From Acidobacteriaceae bacterium (lineage in GTDB: Bacteria; Acidobacteriota; Terriglobia; Terriglobales; Acidobacteriaceae): a stretch of DNA of 6,448 nt. Under the pieces are notes generated by a model. That model worked only from the letters and a program-made list of their open reading frames with translations, did not search any database and was not told the origin of the DNA. The translations under genes and the position numbers were made by a program. Location of the stretch: positions 1 through 6,448 of the forward strand of contig PLYW01000247.1 in the NCBI GenBank assembly GCA_003151875.1. The letters are read 5' to 3'. This document shows, piece by piece, positions 1-5,738 of the stretch (positions are counted from its first letter, which is position 1; each line of letters starts with the position of its first letter).

Positions 1-900
1 CTCGACGAAATCGCCGCCACCACCAAGATTGGCACTCGCCTGCTCCGCGCCTTGGAAGAGGAACAGTTCGATCTCCTCCCCGGCGGTATCTTCAACAAGG
101 GCTATGTTCGCGCCTATGCGAAGTACGTGGGAATTGACGAGGAGAAGGCCATTGCCGGCTATTTGCAAGCCGTGCGGGAAGCGGCGCCGGGCGGCCATGC
201 GATGGCCGACCAAGAGGCTTCCAGCCGATTCGACGGCTCCAGCCGCGAACTGGCCAGTACCGGACTCCGGTCTCCGTTGCCCGTGGTTCCCATACTGATC
301 GCTCTCGTTTTGCTGGCCGGGATGGCCGGCGGCTGGCGACTTTACCGGGAGCGTCAACTCGATCGTAAACAGCAAGCTGCGCTCACGGTCGCGCGCGATA
401 CGACGCTGCGCGCGTCCCCTCCCAGCCCCGCACCAGCAAGCATCTCCACTGCGGGAAAATCGTCGTCGCCTCAGGCCGGTCCTGATACCAGTACTCATGC
501 AGGAACCGACGTTACCACCAGCGCAACGCCAGCCGAGACGAAAGCCGGCACGCAGTTACCAGCAACGGCTCCCACCAGTCTTGCAACTGGGACCAGCAAC
601 GTTGCCAATCCCGCGGGTACGCCCTTCGAATTGACCGTCCGCCCCAAGAATCGCGCCTGGGTTTCCGTTAAGTCCGACGGCAAGTTTGTAGTTCGCGGCA
701 TCATCCAGCCGCCGGATGTGAAGACGATCCGCGCCACCGACCAGGTGGTCTTTTGGACGGGTAACGCCGGCGCGGTGGCAGTCTCATTCAATGGCAAGGA
801 CGTTCCTCTGAGCGGCGGCGAAAATGAGGAGCGCGTGCTGGTCTTCAATTCGCGTGGACTGCTGCCACCGTCGGCCTCCCCCCGGTCGGCCACACAATGA
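1..900 (+). CDS. RodZ-like HTH / single-TM / DUF4115 protein, 5'-truncated by window edge
   Basis: The frame is open from base 1 to the TGA at 898-900, so the true start lies upstream and 299 codons are visible. The first ~57 residues are the end of a RodZ-type helix-turn-helix domain: a TTKIGTRLLRALEEEQFDLL stretch, then LPGGIFNKGYVRAYAKY and a GID turn, the usual pattern of this family. Residues ~93-112 (LPVVPILIALVLLAGMAGGW) form one membrane helix followed by the basic RLYRERQ. A Ser/Thr/Ala/Pro-rich linker (~125-210) leads to a C-terminal beta domain resembling DUF4115 (FELTVRPKNRAWVSVKSDGK through a GN...NG pattern). RodZ-family proteins anchor the MreB cytoskeleton to the inner membrane and support rod shape; the cytoplasmic HTH contacts MreB rather than DNA. 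The stop overlaps the kdsD start (ATGA), suggesting coupled translation. The family call is firm. A true RodZ role is inference, since many acidobacterial homologues are untested. Confidence 0.87.
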   Translation, partial: LDEIAATTKIGTRLLRALEEEQFDLLPGGIFNKGYVRAYAKYVGIDEEKAIAGYLQAVREAAPGGHAMADQEASSRFDGSSRELASTGLRSPLPVVPILIALVLLAGMAGGWRLYRERQLDRKQQAALTVARDTTLRASPPSPAPASISTAGKSSSPQAGPDTSTHAGTDVTTSATPAETKAGTQLPATAPTSLATGTSNVANPAGTPFELTVRPKNRAWVSVKSDGKFVVRGIIQPPDVKTIRATDQVVFWTGNAGAVAVSFNGKDVPLSGGENEERVLVFNSRGLLPPSASPRSATQ

Positions 901-1931
901 AGCGCTCTCGCGGCGCACCCTCCGGCCGTCCCACCAGCAAGAACCTTGGTGAAAACGTCGTGCGCATCGAGGCCGAAGCGCTGCGCGCTCTGGCGGACCG
1001 TCTGGCCGGACCGATGGCCGCCGATTTTGAACGGGCGGTTGAATTGCTCTACCGCTGCGCCGGTCGCATCGTGGTTTCCGGCATGGGCAAGAGCGGACTG
1101 ATCGCGCGCAAGATCGCCGCAACTCTGACCTCGACCGGAAGCCCGGCGCTGTTTCTTCATCCTGCCGAGGCCCTGCACGGCGACCTCGGAATGGTGGTCC
1201 GCGGCGACGTCGTGGTGGCGCTCTCGGCCAGCGGCGAGACCTCGGAGGTCCTGCAATTGCTGGCCGCCGTGAAGCGGCTCGGCGTGCCGCTCATCACCAT
1301 GACCTGCGATGAGCTGCACTCGCGTTCCTCAGGACCACGGAGCCTTTCCACGCTGGCGCAAGCCGCAGACATTACGCTGGACTGCTCGGTCGCCCACGAA
1401 GCCTGCTCGCTGGGGCTTGCGCCCACCGCCTCGACCACCACCATGCTCGCGCTGGGCGATGCGCTGGCGGTGGCACTCTCGCAACGGCGTGGCTTCAAGG
1501 AAGAAGACTTCGCCAGCTTGCATCCCGGAGGCAAACTGGGCAAGCGGTTCCTGCGCGTCTCTGCCCTTATGCACACGGGAAATGCTCTGCCGCAAGTAAA
1601 ACCCGGGACCGCCATGAGCGACGTGATCTACGAAATGTCGCGCAAGGGCTTGGGAATGACGACCGTGGTGGATGGCAAGAAGCTGGTGGGATTGATCAGC
1701 GATGGCGACCTGCGCCGTCTGTTGGAACGGCACGGTAAGAAGGTGTTCGACCTGGCCGCCGCGGAATGCATGACGCGCTCGCCGCGCACCGTCGGCCCTG
1801 ACGTGTTCGCCATCGCCGCGCTCGACATCATGGAGCAGAAGAAGATCACTGCGCTTCCCGTGGTGGACGCAGCCGGCCACCTGCTGGGCGTGCTGCACCT
1901 GCACGATCTGTGGGGCACGCAGATGTTGTAA
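897..1931 (+). CDS. kdsD: Arabinose-5-phosphate isomerase (KdsD/KpsF/GutQ family)
   Basis: This cytoplasmic enzyme converts ribulose-5-phosphate to arabinose-5-phosphate, the first committed step towards Kdo in LPS. The 344-residue protein has an N-terminal SIS domain (~40-200) and two CBS domains (~222-282 and ~288-344). Family signatures are GMGKSG (62-67, with the catalytic-type Lys65), HPAEALHGDLGM (88-99), SASGETSEV (110-118), the SLGLAPTASTTTMLALGDAL stretch (171-190) and LHPGGKLGK (208-216, with a conserved His209). The CBS repeats end in LVGLISDGDLRR and LLGVLHLHDLW. E. coli KdsD is about 328 residues. The extra N-terminal ~20 residues suggest an alternative GTG start at 960, preceded by GGTGA at 948-952. 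I keep ATG 897 because it makes the ATGA overlap with the RodZ-like gene. The loop at 137-152 is longer than usual (see findings). A GutQ or capsule-type KpsF paralogue role cannot be excluded. Confidence 0.93.
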   Translation: MKRSRGAPSGRPTSKNLGENVVRIEAEALRALADRLAGPMAADFERAVELLYRCAGRIVVSGMGKSGLIARKIAATLTSTGSPALFLHPAEALHGDLGMVVRGDVVVALSASGETSEVLQLLAAVKRLGVPLITMTCDELHSRSSGPRSLSTLAQAADITLDCSVAHEACSLGLAPTASTTTMLALGDALAVALSQRRGFKEEDFASLHPGGKLGKRFLRVSALMHTGNALPQVKPGTAMSDVIYEMSRKGLGMTTVVDGKKLVGLISDGDLRRLLERHGKKVFDLAAAECMTRSPRTVGPDVFAIAALDIMEQKKITALPVVDAAGHLLGVLHLHDLWGTQML

Positions 1932-1933
1932 GG

Positions 1934-1968
1934 AAGCATTCAGCAATCAGCAATCAGCAACCAGCCAA
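1934..1968 (+). repeat. Heptanucleotide tandem repeat, consensus (C/T)AGCAA(T/C), downstream of kdsD
   Basis: Starting two bases after the kdsD stop there are five 7-nt units: AAGCATT, CAGCAAT, CAGCAAT, CAGCAAC, CAGCCAA. The first and last are degenerate. A second array of the same motif lies at the 3' end of the YjbQ gene (3496-3523), also in the sense direction of its gene. Heptanucleotide arrays of this style resemble the STRR sequences described in cyanobacteria. Any function is unknown. Confidence 0.75.
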
Positions 1969-2153
1969 AACAGTGGGAGTGAACCTCTGGCAACTGACTG
2001 CCGACTAAGTGGCAACTGGAAACTTAGCCATTCAGTGGACCAGCCCCCGATCTCTTGCCTTTCCCGTTTTGGAACTCACGCGAGATTTTCTTGTTTGCCC
2101 GCTCGAAAACAGACGCACAATTCTCCTAACGATTGTCGGTTTCAAGGCGGTGT

Positions 2154-2181
2154 GTGACGCAAGACGTGTTCTGACTATAAG
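2154..2181 (+). promoter_or_regulatory. Weak candidate sigma-70-type promoter
   Basis: GTGACG (2154-2159) and TATAAG (2176-2181) are separated by 16 bases and lie in the spacer upstream of the PEP-CTERM gene. If used, transcription would begin near 2188 and give a leader of about 325 nt that includes both large inverted repeats. The -35 match is partial, so this is only a candidate. Confidence 0.22.
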
Positions 2182-2209
2182 CCATCTCCCGCATCTACGT
2201 CTCATCCGT

Positions 2210-2255
2210 TTGGCATTGGTTGCCTCAGCAAGGAGCAGGCTGTGCGGAATGCCAA
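2210..2255. repeat. Perfect 8-bp inverted repeat with nested stem
   Basis: TTGGCATT (2210-2217) is the exact reverse complement of AATGCCAA (2248-2255), around a 30-nt interior. That interior itself can form GCCT (2222-2225) with AGGC (2237-2240). In RNA it would make a two-tier hairpin inside the putative leader of the PEP-CTERM gene. It has no T run, so it does not look like a classic intrinsic terminator for kdsD. Confidence 0.5.
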
Positions 2256-2513
2256 CTCCGATCCGCGGCTTTCCCGGAATCTCTTAGCGCCAACACTTTC
2301 CTGTTTAGCGGCGGAATGGCGCACAACTCGTCCACTGTCCCATCGGACACTTATCTCCAAATCTTGGGATATATGGAACCAAACTGCTTCCCGAACAATT
2401 TTCTGTACGCAGAAGAAGACGCCTCGCCGCGCAGCGGTGGGCAGGCAAACCTCAACCCGACGGCGCGAAGAAGCAAGCCGCCACAACTGAAGGGATTAAC
2501 TGAGAGGTGAGCC

Positions 2514-3317
2514 ATGCGAGACATTGTTAAGATCTGCATTTTTGCCTGTATATTCTCAATTTCGACCTGCTTATGGGGTAGCAGTAGCAGCGATAGCAGC
2601 CTGCCACCAAACACTCTGATGGCTGAGCTCATGATGGAGGCTCAAGGGGCGGACGCATTGACCTTGGGGCGCCTGTTCGGGTCCGATGCATCTTCGCCGT
2701 TGCACTACACGAGCAGTCTCAACTTTGCCGGACAAAACCTTTCGTATTCCACAGTGCCGGGATCCGAATATCTGGGTCAGCCGATTACCGTTTCTGGATC
2801 TGTTTCGTACAATCCCGGTAATGGGTCCTATCTTTTTAATTCTTTCGGCATACTGGGGGCTACCCGATGGAGTAGCACGGGATCGTTCGTAGGGGCGGGC
2901 CCCACTTACCCCGAACCCGGCCTGGAAAAACCCGTTACATTCACCATCTTCATACCCCCAATAAACGACATGGAATTCGTCATCGACTGGGCCACCTATC
3001 CCGACCAGACCGATAGCGTCGTAGGGGTGACCTTCACGGTTCTCGGTGTCAAAGTTGCGAGCGGTAATAGCTGGGATGTCCTCGACACGAATGGCCTAAC
3101 GACTGGAGACTGGTACTGGGACTTCACCGGAACGGACGTAAACCAACACGCCTTCAAGGTGGAGACAAGCGGATTCACCGAATTGGCGGACGGAGGGGGA
3201 GGCAGCTTCACTCAGTACATCCTTCCGACCCCAGAGCCCTCCAGTCTTCTCCTTCTGGGCTCCGGCATTCTCGGCCTGAGCGGTTTCGTCCGCAAGCGAC
3301 TGCTAACCCGAAGTTAG
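2514..3317 (+). CDS. PEP-CTERM sorting domain protein of unknown function
   Basis: A 267-residue exported protein. The ATG is preceded by AGAGGTGA (2503-2510), the best ribosome binding site in the window, which fixes the start. Residues 1-~22 are a signal peptide: a short basic N-terminus, then the hydrophobic IVKICIFACIFSISTCLWG. A Cys at 19 sits in ISTC, a poor lipobox because position -1 is Thr. The middle (about 60-230) is rich in Ser, Thr, Gly and aromatic residues with alternating beta-type stretches, as in secreted or surface proteins. I recognise no enzyme motif. The C-terminus is a textbook PEP-CTERM tag: PTPEPSS (238-244), a hydrophobic helix LLLLGSGILGLSGFV, then RKRLLTRS. Such tags are processed by an exosortase (EpsH/XrtA class), usually in bacteria making exopolysaccharide; no exosortase gene lies in this window. 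The gene appears monocistronic, with a long upstream leader and hairpins downstream. Confidence 0.88.
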   Translation: MRDIVKICIFACIFSISTCLWGSSSSDSSLPPNTLMAELMMEAQGADALTLGRLFGSDASSPLHYTSSLNFAGQNLSYSTVPGSEYLGQPITVSGSVSYNPGNGSYLFNSFGILGATRWSSTGSFVGAGPTYPEPGLEKPVTFTIFIPPINDMEFVIDWATYPDQTDSVVGVTFTVLGVKVASGNSWDVLDTNGLTTGDWYWDFTGTDVNQHAFKVETSGFTELADGGGGSFTQYILPTPEPSSLLLLGSGILGLSGFVRKRLLTRS

Positions 3318-3340
3318 GGAGGCGTTGCGCTACTCGATAA

Positions 3341-3383
3341 CCTCGGGCCGGACGAGGAGCAGTTACGCACGGTGAAACTGCTC
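3341..3383. other. Two abutting stem-loops after the PEP-CTERM gene
   Basis: CCTCG (3341-3345) pairs with CGAGG (3353-3357). Immediately after, GAGCAGTT (3357-3364) pairs perfectly with AACTGCTC (3376-3383) around an 11-nt loop. The stems share base 3357, so they would be adjacent or mutually exclusive. They lie 24 bases after the stop in a convergent spacer and could help end transcription or protect the mRNA end, but there is no T run. On the minus strand the flanking bases to about 3400 look faintly like a tRNA D-arm (see findings). Confidence 0.45.
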
Positions 3384-3430
3384 AGCTCTACCAACTAACC
3401 GCTGCCACAGCGATGACCAGAAGGAGGTCG

Positions 3431-3491
3431 GTGGGTGTCCCGCCTTTTCGCCACGAGATTCTATCTCACGTTGCGACCGTGGGGCACCCGC
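3431..3491 (+). repeat. Nested inverted repeat in the convergent intergenic spacer
   Basis: Bases 3431-3443 can pair with 3479-3491 (core GGGTGTCCC against GGGGCACCC) in a 13-bp helix with three G-U pairs on the + strand transcript. The interior carries GAGAT/ATCTC (3455-3459, 3463-3467). On the minus strand the G-U pairs become A-C mismatches, so folding favours the transcript of the PEP-CTERM gene. A related GGGTGCCCCG core recurs in the hairpin at 5739-5775, which suggests a dispersed intergenic element. The separation of genes 3317 / 3514 is filled mostly by this and the stem-loops before it. Confidence 0.5.
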
Positions 3492-3495
3492 ACTA

Positions 3496-3523
3496 GTTGC
3501 TAATTGCTGGTTGCTAATTGCTT
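3496..3523 (-). repeat. Heptanucleotide tandem repeat overlapping the 3' end of the YjbQ gene
   Basis: Read on the minus strand the units are AAGCAAT, TAGCAAC, CAGCAAT, TAGCAAC, matching the array after kdsD. The last two sense codons (AGC AAT) and the TAG stop (3514-3516) of the YjbQ gene fall inside the array, so the repeat supplies the protein's final Ser-Asn and its stop. Confidence 0.75.
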
Positions 3524-3915
3524 TCCACGAACGCCAGCACCAGTTCGCGCTCGCGGGGGCCGTCAAGCTCGATCAAAACGACCCGCTGCCAGGTTCCCAA
3601 CAACAGCAAACCTCGATCTAACATCAGCGTCAGCGACGTTCCGATCAGGGCAGACAGGATGTGATCGGACACGTGCCCCGGGTTGTGGGGATGGCGATAC
3701 TCCAGCTTGGGAATGAGGTGCTCGAAGGCATCGAGCATGTCCAGATCGGTCCCGGGGTCAAGATCGGCGGTAGTCAGGGCGGCCGTGGTGTGCAGCAGAC
3801 TCAATTGGCATACTCCGGTCTTGTCGCCATACTGCTTCCACAAAATGGCCTCAAGCTGCTTGGTGATATCCACGATCTCGCGCTTCTTGTGGGTTTTGAT
3901 CGTAAGCCGATGCAT
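3514..3915 (-). CDS. yjbQ: YjbQ / UPF0047 family protein (secondary thiamine-phosphate synthase enzyme)
   Basis: A 133-residue cytoplasmic protein, about the normal length for the family. The signatures are complete: LLHTTAAL (40-47), an acidic DLDPGTDLDMLDAFEHLIP stretch (51-69), YRHPHNPGHVSDHILSALIG (73-92) and LLLLGTWQRVVLIELDGPRER (103-123), with the diagnostic GTWQ and DGPR. The conserved histidines (42, 75, 77, 81, 85) form the putative active or metal site. E. coli YjbQ was reported to give weak thiamine-phosphate synthase activity, but the physiological role of the family is still unsettled. The start is ATG at 3913-3915 with a weak AGGCGAG ribosome site just upstream. The gene is convergent with the PEP-CTERM gene and divergent from the protease, so it is transcribed alone. 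The C-terminal end lies in a heptanucleotide repeat. Family assignment is secure; the reaction is not. Confidence 0.92.
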   Translation of the reverse strand: MHRLTIKTHKKREIVDITKQLEAILWKQYGDKTGVCQLSLLHTTAALTTADLDPGTDLDMLDAFEHLIPKLEYRHPHNPGHVSDHILSALIGTSLTLMLDRGLLLLGTWQRVVLIELDGPRERELVLAFVESN

Positions 3916-3936
3916 GACTCGCCTACTGCGTGAACA

Positions 3937-3942
3937 ATTCTA
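3937..3942 (-). promoter_or_regulatory. Candidate -10 box for the YjbQ gene
   Basis: On the minus strand TAGAAT lies 21 bases before the ATG, a five-of-six match to the sigma-70 -10 consensus. No convincing -35 is seen at 16-18 bases further upstream. If real, the leader would be about 15 nt. Confidence 0.25.
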
Positions 3943-4023
3943 CTCGCACGCGCCACGCCACTGAGGCGTGCTCGAAGTCTAACAAATCGAAGGGCGCCAT
4001 GGCCTCCACGAATCTCCCGGTAC

Positions 4024-4039
4024 TGTCTTAAATAAGACA
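4024..4039. promoter_or_regulatory. Operator-like palindrome upstream of the protease promoter
   Basis: TGTCTTA-AA-TAAGACA is a perfect 7-bp inverted repeat with a 2-base centre. It ends 20 bases before the -35 box of the protease promoter, placing its centre at roughly -63. Its size and symmetry suit a dimeric regulator, and the upstream position would suit an activator. It also sits in the divergent spacer with the YjbQ gene, so it could act on either. No regulator gene is in the window. Confidence 0.45.
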
Positions 4040-4059
4040 CTACCGCACTCCCACAAAAG

Positions 4060-4088
4060 TTGACGGGGGGCCTGCTGCGGACTACATT
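4060..4088 (+). promoter_or_regulatory. Sigma-70-type promoter of the subtilase gene
   Basis: TTGACG (4060-4065, five of six bases) and TACATT (4083-4088, four of six) have the optimal 17-bp spacing. Transcription would start near 4095, giving a leader of about 88 nt before the ATG at 4183. This is the best promoter match in the window. Confidence 0.6.
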
Positions 4089-4182
4089 CCATAGGTAAGC
4101 TGTGTGTTCCCCTCAACCCCCATTTTGGCGTTCCACCAATGCACCTCGGTCCTAACAAGTTTCTTTCTGGAGATTAATACTC

Positions 4183-5640
4183 ATGAAATCGCGTAAATAT
4201 TTGCTTGGGGCAATTCTGGCCTCACTGATAGTTGGAATAGTTCCGTCAGCCTGGTCAATTCAGACTGACGAAATGAATGGCAAGATCGCCCCCCGCGTTC
4301 TTGCTGAGACCGCAAACGGCGGCTCGACCGAAGCTCTGGTTGTGCTGACGCAGCAGGCCGACCTTAGCGCGGCTGCGACCTTGAATACGAAATTGGAAAA
4401 GGGCTACTTCGTAGTTAATTCGCTGCGCACCGTTGCCAGCCGTACGCAAGGTCCGATCCTGAGTCTGCTGCGGCAACGCGGCATTGCTTATCAGTCTTTC
4501 TTCATTGTCAACATGATCAAGGTGACGGGCGATCGCAATCTGATGGAAGAGCTTGCAGCCCGCGCCGAGGTGGCCCGAGTGGAGGCCAATCCGACCGTTC
4601 ACAATCCCCTGCCAACCCCCCGGGGGATGGAGACCCCGCGCCAGCTCACCGGCATCGAGTGGAACGTTCAGCGAGTGAAAGCACCTGATGTCTGGGCCCT
4701 GGGCTTCCGTGGGGAAGGCCTGGTAGTTGCGGGCGCCGATACCGGTGTGCAGTGGGACCACCCCGCGCTCAAGAATCAATATCGCGGCTGGAACGGCCAG
4801 CAAGCAAACCACGACTACAATTGGCACGACGCCACCTCCGACCACTCACCCACCCCCATCGACCCGCATGGTCACGGAACCTTTACGGTCAGCGAGATGG
4901 TGGGCGACGACGGACTAGGCAATCAGGTCGGCGTGGCTCCGGGCGCGAAATGGATTGCCTGCCGCAACATGGATGCGGGCGGCAACGGCACTCCCGCGCA
5001 ATACACCGAGTGCTTCCAATTTCTGATTGCGCCTTATCCCATCAGCGGCGGCCAGGGCGATCCTTCCAAAGCGCCGGATTCCATCAACAATTCCTGGACC
5101 TGCCCGCCCAGCGAAGGCTGCTCGACTCTTACTCTCAAGAGCATCGTGGACGCGGTACGCGCGGCCGGAATTTACCCGGTCATGGCCGCCAGCAACTACG
5201 GTCCTAGCTGCTCTACCATTCAAGAGCCGCCGGCTATCTACGCCAGCTCGATCGACGTTGCCGCCACCGACTCCTCCAACAACATTGCCAGCTTCAGCAG
5301 CCGCGGTCCGGTTATCGCCGACGGCAGTCACCGCACCAAACCTGACTTGTCGGCCCCTGGGGTGAGCATTCGTGGCGCGGCGTCTGGAGGCGGCTATACT
5401 TCCGGTTGGTCGGGAACGTCCATGGCGGCTCCACATGTCGCGGGCGGCCTGGCCCTGGTGTGGCAAGCCAAGCCCAACCTCGACGGGAATATTGACGGTA
5501 CGGAAGCCCTCATGGAGCACACCGCCCTACGCTTGCGGGATGTGCAGGCCTTCGGATACTGCCCCGGGCCGAACCCCTTTGTCGACAATACCTTCGGCTA
5601 TGGACTTCTCAACCTGCTGCAGGCGGTACAGTCACATTAG
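4183..5640 (+). CDS. Secreted S8 subtilisin-like serine protease (bacillopeptidase F-like)
   Basis: A 485-residue prepro-protease. Residues 1-~25 are a signal peptide (MKSRKYLLGAILASLIVGIV, cut probably after SAWS). Residues ~45-140 resemble an I9-type propeptide that folds and inhibits the enzyme until removed. The catalytic domain runs from ~155 to the end. The triad is Asp186 (GADTGVQWDHPAL), His231 (PHGHGT) and Ser413 (GTSMAAPHVAG), with oxyanion Asn338 (AASNYGPSC). GVAPGAKWIA, AGIYPV and KPDLSAPGV match the bacillopeptidase F branch. There are six cysteines (260, 277, 307, 313, 343, 460), all in the catalytic part, probably disulfide-bonded outside the cytoplasm. The usual NNSWG reads NNSWT here. 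There is no PEP-CTERM tag or anchor, so release to periplasm or medium is likely. The start has TGGAGA at 4168-4173, a little far from the ATG. It has its own promoter and a downstream hairpin terminator, hence monocistronic. Substrate is unknown. Confidence 0.92.
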   Translation: MKSRKYLLGAILASLIVGIVPSAWSIQTDEMNGKIAPRVLAETANGGSTEALVVLTQQADLSAAATLNTKLEKGYFVVNSLRTVASRTQGPILSLLRQRGIAYQSFFIVNMIKVTGDRNLMEELAARAEVARVEANPTVHNPLPTPRGMETPRQLTGIEWNVQRVKAPDVWALGFRGEGLVVAGADTGVQWDHPALKNQYRGWNGQQANHDYNWHDATSDHSPTPIDPHGHGTFTVSEMVGDDGLGNQVGVAPGAKWIACRNMDAGGNGTPAQYTECFQFLIAPYPISGGQGDPSKAPDSINNSWTCPPSEGCSTLTLKSIVDAVRAAGIYPVMAASNYGPSCSTIQEPPAIYASSIDVAATDSSNNIASFSSRGPVIADGSHRTKPDLSAPGVSIRGAASGGGYTSGWSGTSMAAPHVAGGLALVWQAKPNLDGNIDGTEALMEHTALRLRDVQAFGYCPGPNPFVDNTFGYGLLNLLQAVQSH

Positions 5641-5671
5641 TTTCGCCGGCCGGTAAATGGAAGGTTTCCAG

Positions 5672-5706
5672 CGCGGCTCCGCAGGGTGCGGGGCCGCGAC
5701 CCTTTT
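5672..5706 (+). terminator. Probable intrinsic terminator of the subtilase gene
   Basis: A 12-bp helix (5672-5683 with 5687-5698, one G-U pair, GGG loop) begins 31 bases after the protease stop. It is followed by ACCC and TTTT (5703-5706). The stem is very GC-rich; the T run is short and offset by four bases, so termination may be incomplete. Confidence 0.6.
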
Positions 5707-5738
5707 GCTGGCTGGACTGATAGGGGAAGGACTTCGGG

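Larger units (their letters stand above)
1932..2513. other. Long intergenic region / leader of the PEP-CTERM gene, no gene recognised
   Basis: This 582-bp gap contains only short open frames with no recognisable protein features and no good ribosome binding site, so I treat it as non-coding. It begins with a heptanucleotide repeat (1934-1968). A 6-bp inverted repeat CTAAGT/ACTTAG follows at 2005-2010 and 2022-2027. A larger one is TTGGCATT/AATGCCAA (2210-2217, 2248-2255), and another is GCGCCA/TGGCGC (2287-2292, 2317-2322). The hexamer CGGAAT occurs three times (2245, 2275, 2312). The last ~70 bases before the PEP-CTERM start carry GGCAAACC (2444-2451) and GAAGCAAGCC (2470-2479), which recall a cyclic-di-GMP-I riboswitch but do not complete one. 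No clear T-tract terminator for kdsD is visible. Confidence 0.6.

Noticed and set aside
495..1319. 274-codon open frame on the minus strand across the rodZ-like/kdsD junction
   Set aside because: It lies opposite two well-supported genes, has a composition typical of a GC-rich antisense shadow, and shows no family motif or ribosome site.
1329..1946. 205-codon minus-strand frame opposite kdsD
   Set aside because: His/Gln/Arg-rich shadow of the kdsD coding strand; the sense frame carries all the SIS and CBS motifs.
2210..2225. Possible sigma-54 promoter (TGGCA...TTGCC) upstream of the PEP-CTERM gene
   Set aside because: The GG and GC doublets are 8 bases apart instead of the required 10.
2009..2287. 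92-codon + frame in the spacer before the PEP-CTERM gene
   Set aside because: No ribosome binding site, no signal or domain, and it overlaps the inverted repeat; more likely non-coding leader sequence.
2532..2572. Lipoprotein signal (Cys19) in the PEP-CTERM protein
   Set aside because: The residue before Cys is Thr rather than Gly, Ala or Ser, and the protein already has a C-terminal sorting tag.
4255..4845. 196-codon minus-strand frame opposite the protease
   Set aside because: Antisense shadow of the propeptide and catalytic domain with no recognisable features.
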